From positions 37,983 to 101,982 of the forward strand of contig JACQON010000002.1 of NCBI GenBank assembly GCA_016202545.1: 64,000 bases of DNA. Reading direction: 5' to 3'. Shown piece by piece: positions 27,311 to 36,673 of this stretch; position 1 is the first letter of the stretch; each line of letters starts with the position of its first letter. The notes below the pieces were generated by a model. The model was not told the DNA's origin. It worked only from the letters and a program-made list of their open reading frames with translations, and ran no database searches. This stretch comes from Chloroflexota bacterium (lineage in GTDB: Bacteria; Chloroflexota; Dehalococcoidia; Dehalococcoidales; JACQON01). Both the position numbers and the translations under genes were made by a program.

Positions 27311-27703
27311 TTACTTTTCCAGCATCTCTTTCATCGGCGTCCAGTAATAGTCCCGCCACCCCTGAGATATGTCCTCATACTGTCCCTCGGGTACTCCAGC
27401 CTGTGTAAACGTGAGACGCGTGCTACCTTCGACCTCTTTTAACGAAAAGATGACTCTGGAATAATGGCCTTCCGGCCAATCGCTGGCTCGCCAGGTTTGA
27501 ACAATTTTCTTATCTGGTACTAGCTGTAGATTAGTACCTTCGCTATAGCCATCAAAAGCAGTAAACTTGCCCCCGACTTTACGGCTGATTTTGGCTTCGC
27601 CACCAGTGAATTGTGAATGCTTGCCCGAATCCATTAAGGCTTCATACACATCATGGGGAGTCGCTTTGAAAGTTACTGATTGCCTGATAGTCCTGGTTTC
27701 CAT
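27311..27703 (-). CDS. SRPBCC / AHSA1 domain-containing protein
   Basis: Single-domain SRPBCC protein of 130 residues, a hydrophobic-cavity fold that binds small ligands. Typical features are VTFKATPHDVYEALMDSGKHSQFTGG at the start, KIVQTWRASDWPEGHYSRV (W-rich middle strand) and LTFTQAGVPEGQYEDISQGW at the end, as in the AHSA1/YndB subfamily. GAGGTAGAAA before the ATG supports the start. It has no operon partner and the ligand is unknown. Confidence 0.85.
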   Translation of the reverse strand: METRTIRQSVTFKATPHDVYEALMDSGKHSQFTGGEAKISRKVGGKFTAFDGYSEGTNLQLVPDKKIVQTWRASDWPEGHYSRVIFSLKEVEGSTRLTFTQAGVPEGQYEDISQGWRDYYWTPMKEMLEK

Positions 27704-27909
27704 TTTCTACCTCGTCAAATTTTCTCCGCCGCTCTATGGCTACATACTAACTTTTTCGGTTAGGCTTGTCTACAAGAGTCAACCATAACTCCCCGCTGCC
27801 AATGGATTTGAATAAGGCTCAGTTAAGGAGGCCGGGCTTTTTCGCCGTCTCTGTATTTGATGATTTGACAATCTGATGTTTTGATGATAAGCTGAGCCAG
27901 AGGTGAAAG

Positions 27910-28146
27910 ATGGCTCGTGCTATAGATGACTTTAAGAGAACCACCATAAGTCTGCGTCCGGAAGAATATGAAGCCTTACGGTTTCTGGCATTCAAACGAA
28001 AGACATCAGTGGCTGGGGTGGTCCGGGAGCTGATATATGAGCATCTGGAGGAAGAGGAAGACATCAGGGACGGGCTAAAGGCTCTCCAGGAAAAGGGAGA
28101 TACTATGGACTGGGAGACCTTCAAAAAGGAATGCCTTGGTCTATAG
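27910..28146 (+). CDS. Ribbon-helix-helix antitoxin (CopG/RelB-like)
   Basis: Small DNA-binding antitoxin of 78 residues. The N-terminus FKRTTISLRPEEYEALRFLAFKRKTS is a ribbon-helix-helix domain and the acidic C-terminal half (HLEEEEDIRDGLKALQEKGD) is the expected toxin-binding tail. GAGGTGAAAG precedes the ATG. It overlaps the downstream RelE-like toxin gene by 11 bases, the usual antitoxin-first arrangement, and probably represses its own promoter. Confidence 0.85.
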   Translation: MARAIDDFKRTTISLRPEEYEALRFLAFKRKTSVAGVVRELIYEHLEEEEDIRDGLKALQEKGDTMDWETFKKECLGL

Positions 28147-28393
28147 GATAGAAATCCACCGCGCTGCCCAGAAACAAATACTGTCTCTTCCCCGAAAGGC
28201 GCAATTGGAAGTTGCCCGGACTATTGACCGTCTGGCAAACACCCCCAGGCCTTCTGGATGTAAAAAACTGCGAGGGACAGAACTGTGGCGGCTCAAGCTA
28301 GGGCGCTACAGAGTGGTATATGTCATAGACGCCGAAGCTAAACTTGTAACAGTGTTAAAAGTGGCACTGCGCCGGGAAGACACCTACAAGTAA
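28136..28393 (+). CDS. RelE/ParE family toxin
   Basis: Toxin of a type II pair, 85 residues, starting with TTG inside the antitoxin gene. IEIHRAAQKQILSLPRKAQ is the helical hairpin, and ELWRLKLGRYRVVYVIDAEAKLVTVLKVALRRE is the beta-sheet core with the Arg and Tyr residues used by RelE-type ribosome-dependent ribonucleases. Length and order match RelBE/ParDE pairs. Which of the two activities (mRNA cleavage or gyrase inhibition) applies cannot be told, though the LKLGRYRVVY core is commoner in RelE. Confidence 0.85.
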   Translation: MVYRIEIHRAAQKQILSLPRKAQLEVARTIDRLANTPRPSGCKKLRGTELWRLKLGRYRVVYVIDAEAKLVTVLKVALRREDTYK

Positions 28394-28497
28394 AGGTAAA
28401 GAGTCCAACCCGCTCTACTCCAGACCTAAGAGTAGACCTCCGCTTTTGCAGGTGGGGTAACTTATTAGACATGTTATTGGAAGTAATCGCTGACAAT

Positions 28498-29250
28498 CTA
28501 TTTTGTGAATGTGCTACGATTCAATTCGTTCGCCAGGTGCTCCAAGTCTGGGAACAGCATGGCCTCATCTATCCCGAACATCGAAAGCCCTTGTTTGAAA
28601 GTTCCTATATTTTCTACGGGTATTTCAATTTTAACGATGAATTGGTCCGATCCCTCTAAGCAATCCAATGGAGTTGAAATCCCGTGTATTGTGAAAGCTG
28701 ACATTTGAACCATATGTCTAATATCAAATTCCTCTGTTTTAATCGCCAATGTCTTCTGGGGTTCAGAACTCTTCCAGTACTCGAAGGCTTCTTTGATTAT
28801 CGGCTTTACTACTTCTGCTCTTGCTAGTATAACGCTCTCGCCTTCACATCCCTTTTGATGGTGGTTCAGTTTACCTGGGTGCAGGCCCCACAGAGCAACG
28901 GATCTAATGTCAAGACCGACTTCGGCTACAGCGAAATACAGTGCAATCAATGGCGACCTTGTCCAATCAAGAAGCCTAGTATGTAAGCCATAGTGTTGCA
29001 TTAGGAACAACCAAGCCACAAAATCATTAGACGCGGGCGTAGGAGAGTGCCTAGACTTTCCTCGGTTTATAAAGTTATTGCACGTCGTTTGCTCAGAATT
29101 CTGGTATGACTCACGATAGACAGCTGGAACCAAAGGCCATTCGCTATTGGAATGCCCACGCCACCACAAGCCAACGTTATTTTGTGCTTGCATACATTTT
29201 GCTATGCTTCTAATGAACTGGCCCCAGTTACGAACGACCATGGTCTTCAT
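28498..29250 (-). CDS. FRG domain-containing protein
   Basis: Protein of 250 residues with an N-terminal FRG domain. WWRGHSNSEWPLVPAVYRES near residue 30 contains the signature Arg-Gly, and LLDWTRSPLIALYFAV near residue 95 is the second conserved block of this family. The function of FRG domains is not settled; they appear often in accessory and phage-defence neighbourhoods. It lies between the RHH/RelE pair and MazEF, and its base composition is lower in GC than recG next door, consistent with an acquired patch. Confidence 0.82.
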   Translation of the reverse strand: MKTMVVRNWGQFIRSIAKCMQAQNNVGLWWRGHSNSEWPLVPAVYRESYQNSEQTTCNNFINRGKSRHSPTPASNDFVAWLFLMQHYGLHTRLLDWTRSPLIALYFAVAEVGLDIRSVALWGLHPGKLNHHQKGCEGESVILARAEVVKPIIKEAFEYWKSSEPQKTLAIKTEEFDIRHMVQMSAFTIHGISTPLDCLEGSDQFIVKIEIPVENIGTFKQGLSMFGIDEAMLFPDLEHLANELNRSTFTK

Positions 29251-29438
29251 TATCTCTTCTTAGAACAGACAGAAAATCATCTTAAGATGCACCAACTGTA
29301 TTTTATATCGTTTGCGGCATCATATCACCATTTGGCGTAAGAGAGTAACAAGAGACGTATTTGCTAACATTATGATACTACCGAAAATTTATAATAAATA
29401 CCACCCTAAAATTTCCTTTTTCTTCCACCTTGCATTCA

Positions 29439-29786
29439 TTACGGGAATATCAATGTACCCAGTTTCTGAAGGACTTCGGATATAGTCTCGTCCGGCAAGA
29501 TGCAAATCAATTCTGCATTTCGGGCACGCCAGTCTAAACTCTTAACCTGGTCAGATAATACCGCCCCTGCCACTGGCAACCCCGCAGGAAGAAGGACCTC
29601 GAACGGGTAACCTTTCACCTGGCTGGTAACGGGACAAAGGATAGCCAGGCCTACCTTGCTGTTATAGCTTTGAGGTGATAGCACCACGGCCGGGCGACGT
29701 CCTGCTTGTTCGTGACCCGCTTGCGGATTCAGGGTAACCCACACCACATCCCCGCATCGAGGTATATAAGTCCGGGGATTTACCAC
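29439..29786 (-). CDS. mazF: MazF/PemK family endoribonuclease toxin
   Basis: Type II toxin of 115 residues. PRCGDVVWVTLNPQAGHEQAGRRPAVVLSP carries the family's GD-W..L.P..G.E..K/RRP pattern, and ILCPVTSQVKGYPFEV the next strand with the catalytic Thr/Ser region. MazF enzymes cut single-stranded mRNA at short sequences. The start is a GTG overlapping the mazE end by seven bases. The partner antitoxin precedes it, forming an intact pair. Confidence 0.9.
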   Translation of the reverse strand: MVNPRTYIPRCGDVVWVTLNPQAGHEQAGRRPAVVLSPQSYNSKVGLAILCPVTSQVKGYPFEVLLPAGLPVAGAVLSDQVKSLDWRARNAELICILPDETISEVLQKLGTLIFP

Positions 29787-30022
29787 GTTTCATTCCCTAC
29801 GGCGGGGCCGGTATCAATCTCGTGATGCAAATTCGCCTTGGTGACCTTCGCCAAAAGTTGCTTAAGGGTAAGCTTCGGTTTAGCTACGGGGGCGACAATG
29901 AGCTTTCCATCTGCCAGTGATATTTCGATAGCCGTTTCTTTCTGGAGTCCCACCTCGTCTGCGAAAGATTTGGGGATGCGCAAAGCGAGACTGTTGCCCC
30001 ACTTCTGGACGCGGGTTTTCAT
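29780..30022 (-). CDS. mazE: MazE-like AbrB-domain antitoxin
   Basis: Antitoxin of 80 residues from the ATG at 30022, which is preceded by GGAGG six bases away; the frame is open further upstream into recG but that part is not family-like. KTRVQKWGNSLALRIPKSFADEVGL is a classic SpoVT/AbrB DNA-binding hairpin and KLIVAP its last strand. The C-terminal acidic tail would bind MazF. It is followed by mazF with a seven-base overlap. Confidence 0.9.
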   Translation of the reverse strand: MKTRVQKWGNSLALRIPKSFADEVGLQKETAIEISLADGKLIVAPVAKPKLTLKQLLAKVTKANLHHEIDTGPAVGNETW

Positions 30023-30087
30023 GCCGAACCTCCACTTGTCGTATCTACATTGAAGATACTTTTTCTGCGGGTATTTGTCAAGTCGGC

Positions 30088-32577
30088 CTAGCTCCACTCA
30101 CCGCCGCTGTTCGGCCACACCCTGGCCAGCTCCCTGGCTAAGCCCCGGTGCTCGGGCTTTCCCAGGGACGGGTCGGCCTGAAACAGCCTTTCCGCCTCTC
30201 CCCGCGCCATCTCCAGCAGTGCCACATCAGAAAGCCTAGCCATGCGCAGGTCCGGCAGCCCGCTCTGCCTGGTGCCGAAGAACTCGCCCGGACCCCGCAG
30301 CCTCAAATCTTCCTCGGCCAGGGCAAAGCCGTCCTGTAGCTTCTCTATCAAGCTCAACCGTTCCCTGCCTACATCAGACGGGTTCTGCGCCAGCAGTATG
30401 CAGTAGGACTGCGCCTGACCGCGCCCCACCCGGCCGCGGAACTGGTGCAGTTGCGACAGGCCGAAGCGGTCGGCGCTTTCCACCAGCATGACCGTGGCAT
30501 TGGGCACATCAATGCCCACCTCCACCACCGGCGTTGACACCAGGATGTCCAGCTCGCCGGCGTGGAAGCGGCGCATTACGCCGTCCTTTTCCACCCCCGG
30601 CATACGCCCGTGGAGCAACCCCAACCTCAGGTCGGGAAAGACCTCCTCCGACAGACGCCGGTACTCTGCGGTAGCCGCCTTCGCCTCGATGGCCTCCGAC
30701 TCCTCAACCAGGGGACAGATAATGAAGGCCTGATGGCCACCGGCCGCCTGGCGGCGCACGAAGTTATAGGCGCTGGCCCGCTGCTCCGGCCCCAGCCACC
30801 TCGTCTTCACCGCTTGCCTTCCCGGAGGAAGCTCGTCAATGACCGACAAATCGAGGTCGCCATACAGCGTCAGGGCCAGAGTGCGAGGTATGGGTGTGGC
30901 CGTCATCACCAGCACGTGGGGGTTGAAGCCCTTCTGCCGCAGCGCCAGGCGCTGGGCGACCCCGAAGCGGTGCTGCTCGTCCACCACAGCTAATCCCAGG
31001 CAGTTGAACTGCACCCCCTCCTGGATAACGGCATGGGTGCCGATGACTATATCTACGTCTCCTCTCGATATGCGCTGGCAGAGCTCCTGCTTTGTCGCCT
31101 GGGGGACATCACCGATGAGCAGCGCCACGCTGACCGGGCGTGCCAGCAGCCCGGAGTAGCTGCGCAGATGGCTATCCGCCACTTCCTGATGGCACATCCG
31201 CGATAGAAGCTGGGAGATAGTAGCGAAATGCTGCTCGGCCAGAATCTCGGTGGGTGCCATCAGCGCCCCCTGGTAGCCGCTGGCCGCCGCCATGAGCAAG
31301 GCCACCGTTGCCACCACCGTCTTGCCGCTGCCCACCTCCCCCTGCAACAGCCTAGACATCGGTCGCGACTTTTGCAAATCAGCCAGCACCTCGCCTATTA
31401 CCTTCCGCTGGGCCGCGGTCAGCTCAAAGGGCAACGAGCTGATGAAGGACTCCAGCAGCGGCGCGTCGACGTCGAACGGTGTGCCCGGCTGGCTCTCCTG
31501 CCAGTTGCGCTTTCGGCCCAGCACACCGAGCTGGAGCAGGAAAAGCTCATCAAAGGCCAGGCGGACCCTGGCCCTATCCTTGGCGGCCTCGTCCTCCGGA
31601 TAGTGGGACTGGCTTATGGCTTGGGATAGCTCCATAAGCTGGCAGTGGCTTCTGACCTCGGCAGGCAGAAAGTCCTCTACCTGCCATGACCACTGCTCCA
31701 CAAACTCCCTCATCAGCTTGCGCACCTGGCGATGACGCAGCCCCTGGGTGAGCGGGTAAAGCGGCACCAGACGCCCGGTGTGAACCAGCTCTTTGTCTTC
31801 CAGTAGCTCCCATTCCGGGGATTCAAACACGGGCCGCCCGTTGAACAGGCTGACCCTGCCGCTGATAACTATCCGGGTATTGGTCTGAATCTGCCGTGCC
31901 AGGTAGGGGTTGTTGAACCACACCACCCTGACATTACCCGTCTCATCGCCAACGATGGCCTCGGTGCTGCGCCGGCCACCCAGCATCACCTCCTTGGCCT
32001 GCCACACATTGGCGGTGATAGTCTGCTCTTCGCCCTCACGGAGCTGGGAAATATATTTCTTCTGGCTGTAGTCCAGGTGGCGGTTCGGGAAAAAGTAGAG
32101 CAGGTCGCGAACCGTGCTCACGCCCAGCTTGTTGAACCTGGCCGCCAGGCTTGAGCTTATGCCCCTGACCACGGTGATGGGGGAATCGATGGACTGATTG
32201 ACCGGAGTTTTGGCCCTCGCCCTTGGAGGCTGCCGCTTGGCCACCGCAGACAGTCGGGCCTCCGCTTTTCCCGCTGGGATGGCTTCGGCCCTGTCCAGCC
32301 AGTCGACCAGGCCGCTTACCCATTCCTTGCGCTGCTCGCGGGTCAAAGAAGCATAGTCGGGGGCATCCATGCGAAGCCGCCGAAAGCGCCTGAGTAGCTC
32401 AGGCCTGCCCGCCAGAGGGCGGTTCGGCCCGCAGGCAGGGCTGGCTATTGCTTTCGCTGTTTGCGCCGCCCAGTTACGGACAAGCCTGTCCAGACCACCC
32501 ATGACCGCCGAGTCCTGGTAACCCTTTTTTTGCTCAAGCTCAAGGATTTTGCGCAGAGACTCAACATTTATCGCCAC
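30088..32577 (-). CDS. recG: ATP-dependent DNA helicase RecG
   Basis: Branch-migrating helicase that remodels stalled forks and Holliday junctions, 829 residues. An N-terminal region of about 130 residues precedes the wedge/OB domain (GVSTVRDLLYFFPNRHLDYS onward). The helicase core has Walker A GEVGSGKTVVA, a DEQH box and the TATPIPRTLAL motif, and the C-terminus has the HGRM and QFRGRVGRG motifs. The start is GTG at 32577 with GAGG seven bases ahead. The N-terminal extension is longer than in E. coli RecG, as in many non-proteobacteria. It lies just downstream of the FakA-like kinase. Confidence 0.96.
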   Translation of the reverse strand: MAINVESLRKILELEQKKGYQDSAVMGGLDRLVRNWAAQTAKAIASPACGPNRPLAGRPELLRRFRRLRMDAPDYASLTREQRKEWVSGLVDWLDRAEAIPAGKAEARLSAVAKRQPPRARAKTPVNQSIDSPITVVRGISSSLAARFNKLGVSTVRDLLYFFPNRHLDYSQKKYISQLREGEEQTITANVWQAKEVMLGGRRSTEAIVGDETGNVRVVWFNNPYLARQIQTNTRIVISGRVSLFNGRPVFESPEWELLEDKELVHTGRLVPLYPLTQGLRHRQVRKLMREFVEQWSWQVEDFLPAEVRSHCQLMELSQAISQSHYPEDEAAKDRARVRLAFDELFLLQLGVLGRKRNWQESQPGTPFDVDAPLLESFISSLPFELTAAQRKVIGEVLADLQKSRPMSRLLQGEVGSGKTVVATVALLMAAASGYQGALMAPTEILAEQHFATISQLLSRMCHQEVADSHLRSYSGLLARPVSVALLIGDVPQATKQELCQRISRGDVDIVIGTHAVIQEGVQFNCLGLAVVDEQHRFGVAQRLALRQKGFNPHVLVMTATPIPRTLALTLYGDLDLSVIDELPPGRQAVKTRWLGPEQRASAYNFVRRQAAGGHQAFIICPLVEESEAIEAKAATAEYRRLSEEVFPDLRLGLLHGRMPGVEKDGVMRRFHAGELDILVSTPVVEVGIDVPNATVMLVESADRFGLSQLHQFRGRVGRGQAQSYCILLAQNPSDVGRERLSLIEKLQDGFALAEEDLRLRGPGEFFGTRQSGLPDLRMARLSDVALLEMARGEAERLFQADPSLGKPEHRGLARELARVWPNSGGEWS

Positions 32578-32625
32578 GCTTCTGCCTCACCCGCAAAAGT
32601 GGGGAAAGTCCGCCACCAGTTGCCA

Positions 32626-32675
32626 GGACACGCCTGCGTGCCGTAACGCACTTCGGCGTGCAGGCACGTCCTCGC
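32626..32675. repeat. Imperfect palindrome between recG and the FakA-like gene
   Basis: A G/C-rich imperfect palindrome (outer arms GGAC/GTCC and GCCTGC/GCAGGC, inner GTGC-N6-GCAC) occupies the 130-base gap. It could be a terminator for the kinase gene or a small repeat; no U-run follows on either strand. Confidence 0.35.
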
Positions 32676-32709
32676 CGAGGCAACCTCTTGGCCGCCACGG
32701 GGAACTCCG

Positions 32710-34344
32710 CTACTCAACGGAAACTATGTAGTTGTAGTGAGGATGGCCGCCGCGAACGACCTCAATTTGAAGCTGAGGATAGCGCTCGCGGATGCTGTCG
32801 CCCACCTGCTCCGCCTCCGCCTGCTCAGTGTCAGCTCCGTAGTATACGGTGACCACCTCGGCATGCTTCATGTCCAGCCTGGCCAGCACGCTATGGAGGA
32901 CTTCGATATGGTCGTCAGCTACCGCCACCAGGTCCCCATCGAGAAAAGCGATGGCCTGCTTCCTCCTGATTTTCAAGCCACCCAGTTGAGTAGAGCGGAC
33001 GGCGCGGGTAATCTCGATGGACTTTACCGTTGATTTCGCCTTGTTCATAAGCTGGACGTTGGTATCAAAGTCCGCCTCATAGTCGAAGGCCAGGATGGCA
33101 GCCACTCCCTGTGGAATCGTCTTGGTGGGTATAACCTCAACCCTTTTCGATGTTAAAGAGCAGGTCTGCTCAGCGGCAAGCACTACGTTGCCGTTGTTGG
33201 TCAGGAGGACAACCTTATCTGAAGCCACCGATTCTATCGCCCGGAGCAAGTCCTTGGTGCTGGGATTCATGGTCTGCCCGCCGGGAACAACGACTGCCAC
33301 TCCCAGGCTCCTGAAGACCTCAGACAGGCCATCGCCGGATACCACGGCAACGATAGCGGTGTCCACCGATGGCATCCTCTCCTTCTGCATCTCCAGGAAG
33401 TCATGGTGCTGCTCGTCCATATTCCTGACGGACACCTGGTGCAAAGTGCCCAGCGAAGTGGCATAGTGAAGCACGGTGCCGGGGTCGGTAGTGTGAATGT
33501 GAATCCTGGCCATGCCGCCATCGCCAACCACAATCAGAGACTCGCCCTTTTTCGCCAGCCTCTGCCGGAGCCGCTCCGGGTCAAGCACCTTCCCTTCAAG
33601 CATAAACTCGGTGCAATAGCCGAAGGGGACTTCATCGGCAATCATCGCTTGAGGCAGCTTGGCCGCTGCCGGGCTACTGCTGGCGATGATGTGCGGCCGG
33701 CGGTACTGCATCTGCTCGGCTTCGCCTCTGAGATACTGGAGGGCACCCTCAAGGATAGTGTATAGGCCTTGCCCACCAGCGTCCACCACTCCGGCCTCTT
33801 TCAACACCTTAAGAAGATTGGGGGTATTGGCTACCGACTCGGCGGCGGCATTGACAGCGGCCTCAATAACTGAGACCGGGTCGCTATCCTCGGCAGTCGC
33901 TTGCACATGGGCAGCCGATGCCACGTCCTTAATCACGGTGAGCATGGTCCCCTCCACAGGGCTGCTCAATCCTCTATAGGCCATCTTTGATGCCTGTATT
34001 AGCGCATCAGCCAGCTCAATGGCAGTAATCGAATCCTTCCCCACCACCGCCTGGGCTATGCCGCGCCAAATCTGCGACAGGATTACCCCGCTATTGCCCC
34101 TGGCGCCTATCAGCGTTCCTTTGGCCATAGCCTGGGCTACGGCTGACATGCTCTGGTCGGGAGCGCGGTAGGCCTCCTCAATGCCGGAGCGCATGGTGAG
34201 CAGCATATTGGTCCCGGTATCGCCATCAGGCACCGGAAAGACATTCAAAGCGTCAATATCCGAAGCGCTCTTCTCCAGCCAGACGGTAGCGGCGGAAAAC
34301 ATCTCCCGTAAGGCTTGCCCGTTGATGGTATCAGCTCGCTCCAT
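32710..34344 (-). CDS. DAK2 domain-containing kinase (FakA/YloV-like)
   Basis: Protein of 544 residues with the DAK2 phosphatase/kinase-like domain in the first 200 residues: DALNVFPVPDGDTGTNMLLTM supplies the Asp residues that bind nucleotide and Mg, and ARGNSGVILSQIWRG is the second conserved block. The C-terminal half is the DegV-like YloV region. The Firmicutes relative FakA phosphorylates fatty acids bound to FakB (family knowledge); no FakB is in the window. It is divergent from rpmB, as in many Firmicutes and Chloroflexota genomes where the L28-YloV-RecG neighbourhood is conserved. Confidence 0.88.
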   Translation of the reverse strand: MERADTINGQALREMFSAATVWLEKSASDIDALNVFPVPDGDTGTNMLLTMRSGIEEAYRAPDQSMSAVAQAMAKGTLIGARGNSGVILSQIWRGIAQAVVGKDSITAIELADALIQASKMAYRGLSSPVEGTMLTVIKDVASAAHVQATAEDSDPVSVIEAAVNAAAESVANTPNLLKVLKEAGVVDAGGQGLYTILEGALQYLRGEAEQMQYRRPHIIASSSPAAAKLPQAMIADEVPFGYCTEFMLEGKVLDPERLRQRLAKKGESLIVVGDGGMARIHIHTTDPGTVLHYATSLGTLHQVSVRNMDEQHHDFLEMQKERMPSVDTAIVAVVSGDGLSEVFRSLGVAVVVPGGQTMNPSTKDLLRAIESVASDKVVLLTNNGNVVLAAEQTCSLTSKRVEVIPTKTIPQGVAAILAFDYEADFDTNVQLMNKAKSTVKSIEITRAVRSTQLGGLKIRRKQAIAFLDGDLVAVADDHIEVLHSVLARLDMKHAEVVTVYYGADTEQAEAEQVGDSIRERYPQLQIEVVRGGHPHYNYIVSVE

Positions 34345-34398
34345 GGTATCCCATCCTTGCCAATCTTGCTTGGCTATGGTATATTATGAACGGTATTT

Positions 34399-34404
34399 TA
34401 TAAT
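34399..34404 (+). promoter_or_regulatory. Candidate -10 box for rpmB
   Basis: A perfect TATAAT lies 33 bases before the rpmB TTG start. The region 17 bases upstream (ATGGTA) is a poor -35. This short gap must also carry the divergent promoter of the DAK2 gene. Confidence 0.35.
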
Positions 34405-34436
34405 AAGCCCAGCCCCCGGTCAAAGGAGACAAGACA

Positions 34437-34640
34437 TTGAAGTGCGCCCTATGTAACAAATCACCCCAGTTCGGCCATAACGTAAGCCATTCCAAGCGCC
34501 GCACAAATCGACGCTGGCTGCCCAATGTTCAACCCACCACTATTATCATAGACGGCCGACCAAAACGAATCAACCTGTGCACCAGGTGCCTGCGCACCCA
34601 GCACAAAGCCATCACAAAGCGTGTGCCTGGCGCAGGCTAG
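34437..34640 (+). CDS. rpmB: 50S ribosomal protein L28
   Basis: Large-subunit ribosomal protein of 67 residues. KCALCNKSPQFGHNVSHSKRRTNRRWLPN is the standard L28 N-terminus, and CNKS together with LCTRC near residue 47 give the four cysteines of the zinc-ribbon form. The start is TTG at 34437, with AAAGGAG eight bases upstream and no ATG or GTG nearby. Its last 29 bases overlap the 3' end of rpe on the opposite strand. Confidence 0.95.
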   Translation: MKCALCNKSPQFGHNVSHSKRRTNRRWLPNVQPTTIIIDGRPKRINLCTRCLRTQHKAITKRVPGAG

Positions 34641-35298
34641 ACCGTATCCTCCCCAGAGCCGCCTCTACCGTCTCTCCCGAGTTGAATATGGCTGCCCCGG
34701 CTACCAGCACCCTGGCACCTGCCTTCACTACCCTGGGAGCCACGTCGCTATTGATTCCGCCATCTACCGACAGCTCGGCGGTCAGCCCTCTGGCATCCAG
34801 CTCTGCCCGCAGGCGGGCTATCTTATCCAGCGTGCTGTCAATAAAAGCCTGCCCGCCGAAGCCAGGATTCACCGTCATCACCAGGACCAGGTCAACTGAG
34901 GACAGTATCTCCCCGAGGGCCTCCACCGGTGTGCCCGGGTTAAGGGCGACCCCCACCCTGGCCCCAAGCTCCTTTATTGCCCGCACCGTGCGGTGGATGT
35001 GCCGGCAGACCTCCACATGAACGGTGATGATGTTCGCCCCGGCGTCAGCAAACTGTCCAATCTGATGTTCCGGCGCCTCGACCATGAGATGCACGTCGAG
35101 AGGGACATCGGTGCAGCGCCGCAGGGCAGCCACCACCGGAGCGCCGATGGTTATCGGAGGCACAAAGTGCCCGTCCATGACATCTACGTGGATATAGTCG
35201 GCGCCCGCCCTGGTGGCCTCGGCCACTTGCTCGCCGAGACGAGCGAAATCGGCAGAGAGGATAGACGGGGCCAGCTTTATCCCGGTTTTACCTTCCAT
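34612..35298 (-). CDS. rpe: Ribulose-phosphate 3-epimerase
   Basis: TIM-barrel enzyme of the pentose phosphate pathway interconverting ribulose-5-phosphate and xylulose-5-phosphate, 228 residues. APSILSADFARLG at the start, HVDVMDGHFVPPITIG (metal His and catalytic Asp) near residue 35, VMTVNPGFGGQAFI and ELSVDGGINSDVAP near 175 are all diagnostic. The ATG at 35298 lies inside the last codons of argH (11-base overlap), so it is the last gene of the arg operon. Convergent overlap of 29 bases with rpmB. Confidence 0.96.
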   Translation of the reverse strand: MEGKTGIKLAPSILSADFARLGEQVAEATRAGADYIHVDVMDGHFVPPITIGAPVVAALRRCTDVPLDVHLMVEAPEHQIGQFADAGANIITVHVEVCRHIHRTVRAIKELGARVGVALNPGTPVEALGEILSSVDLVLVMTVNPGFGGQAFIDSTLDKIARLRAELDARGLTAELSVDGGINSDVAPRVVKAGARVLVAGAAIFNSGETVEAALGRIRSSLRQAHAL

Positions 35299-36673
35299 CC
35301 TCAAGGGCCTCCACTATTTTTCTGGCCCTGGCCAGCGCCCGCTCCACCTGCTTTGGCGAAGTCCCGCCCACGTTGTCCCTGGCCGCAAGTGACGATTCCA
35401 CCGTTATCGAAAATACATCCTTTTTGAACAAGGGGGAGAACTTTTTATATTCGGCCAGGCTGAGCTCGCTGAAGGACTTGCCCCGCTCCACGGCATATTT
35501 TACCAGGTTGGCCACTATGCCGTGGGCGGAGCGAAAAGGCTCGCCCTTCTTGACCAGATAGTCAGCCAGGTCGGTGGCCAGGATATAGCCCTGCTTCACC
35601 GCCTGCGCCATGCTCTCCTCCTTCACCTTGAGCGTTTTGACCATACCGGCGAACACTTCCAGGGTGGAAAACAGCGTATCCACGGTATCGAAAAAGCCCT
35701 CTTTGTCCTCCTGTAAGTCCCGGTTATAGGCCAGAGGCAGGCCCTTCATGGCGGTGAGCAGCGCCATAAGAGCGCCGTAGACCCGCCCCGTCTTGCCCCG
35801 GGCCAGCTCAGCGACATCAGAGTTCTTCTTCTGAGGCATGATGCTTGAGCCGGTGGCATAGGCCTCATCAATCTCAACGAAGCCAAATTCGGCTGAAGAC
35901 CACAGGACTATTTCCTCGGCCAGGCGGGACAGGTGCATCATACAGATGCTGGCAGCGCTTTCATACTCCAGGACGAAGTCCCGGTCGGAAACGGCGTCAA
36001 TGCTGTTCTGGCTTACCTGGCTGAAGCTCAGCTCTTTAGCCAGGAACTCCCGGTCGACATCGTAGGCCACGCCAGCTAAAGCCCCGCTGCCCAGAGGCAT
36101 GACATCGGTGCGCTTGAGACAGTCGCTGAAGCGGTAAACGTCGCGCTGGAGCATCTCAAAATAGGCCAGCAGGTGATGGGCCAGCAGCACCGGCTGCGCC
36201 GGCTGCAAATGGGTATACCCCGGCATGACCACCGCCCTGTTAGCCTCAGCCAGGCTGAGCAGGGAATGCTGAAGCTCCCTTATCCCGGCCATGGCCTTTG
36301 AGGCCGCCTCCCTGGCAAACAAGCGCAGGTCCAGCGCCACCTGGTCATTCCGGGAGCGCGCCGTATGCAGCTTACCCCCCACCTCACCCACCTTTTCCAT
36401 CAGCCGGGCTTCAATGCTCATGTGGATGTCTTCCATCTCAGGATTAAACTGGAACTTGCCCTGCTCAATTTCTTCCCTGATGGATTTCAGGCCCTCAGCG
36501 ATGATTTTGGCTTCCTGCGGTGAGATTATGCCCTGCCTGGCCAGCATCCTGGCGTGGGCGATGCTGCCAGTGATGTCATGGCGATATAGGCGCCAGTCAA
36601 AGAGGCTGGAAGCGGTATATTCGGCCACCAACTTACCGGCGGCCTTCTTGAAGCGACCTCGTATATGGCTCAT
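35288..36673 (-). CDS. argH: Argininosuccinate lyase
   Basis: Last step of arginine synthesis, splitting argininosuccinate into arginine and fumarate; 461 residues. The fumarase-superfamily signature GSSIMPQKKNSD lies near residue 275, and TARSRNDQVALDLRLF and MPGYTHLQPAQP near 105 and 155 are the other conserved blocks. ATG at 36673 overlaps the argG stop by four bases (ATGA), and rpe follows with an 11-base overlap. Confidence 0.97.
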   Translation of the reverse strand: MSHIRGRFKKAAGKLVAEYTASSLFDWRLYRHDITGSIAHARMLARQGIISPQEAKIIAEGLKSIREEIEQGKFQFNPEMEDIHMSIEARLMEKVGEVGGKLHTARSRNDQVALDLRLFAREAASKAMAGIRELQHSLLSLAEANRAVVMPGYTHLQPAQPVLLAHHLLAYFEMLQRDVYRFSDCLKRTDVMPLGSGALAGVAYDVDREFLAKELSFSQVSQNSIDAVSDRDFVLEYESAASICMMHLSRLAEEIVLWSSAEFGFVEIDEAYATGSSIMPQKKNSDVAELARGKTGRVYGALMALLTAMKGLPLAYNRDLQEDKEGFFDTVDTLFSTLEVFAGMVKTLKVKEESMAQAVKQGYILATDLADYLVKKGEPFRSAHGIVANLVKYAVERGKSFSELSLAEYKKFSPLFKKDVFSITVESSLAARDNVGGTSPKQVERALARARKIVEALEDGR

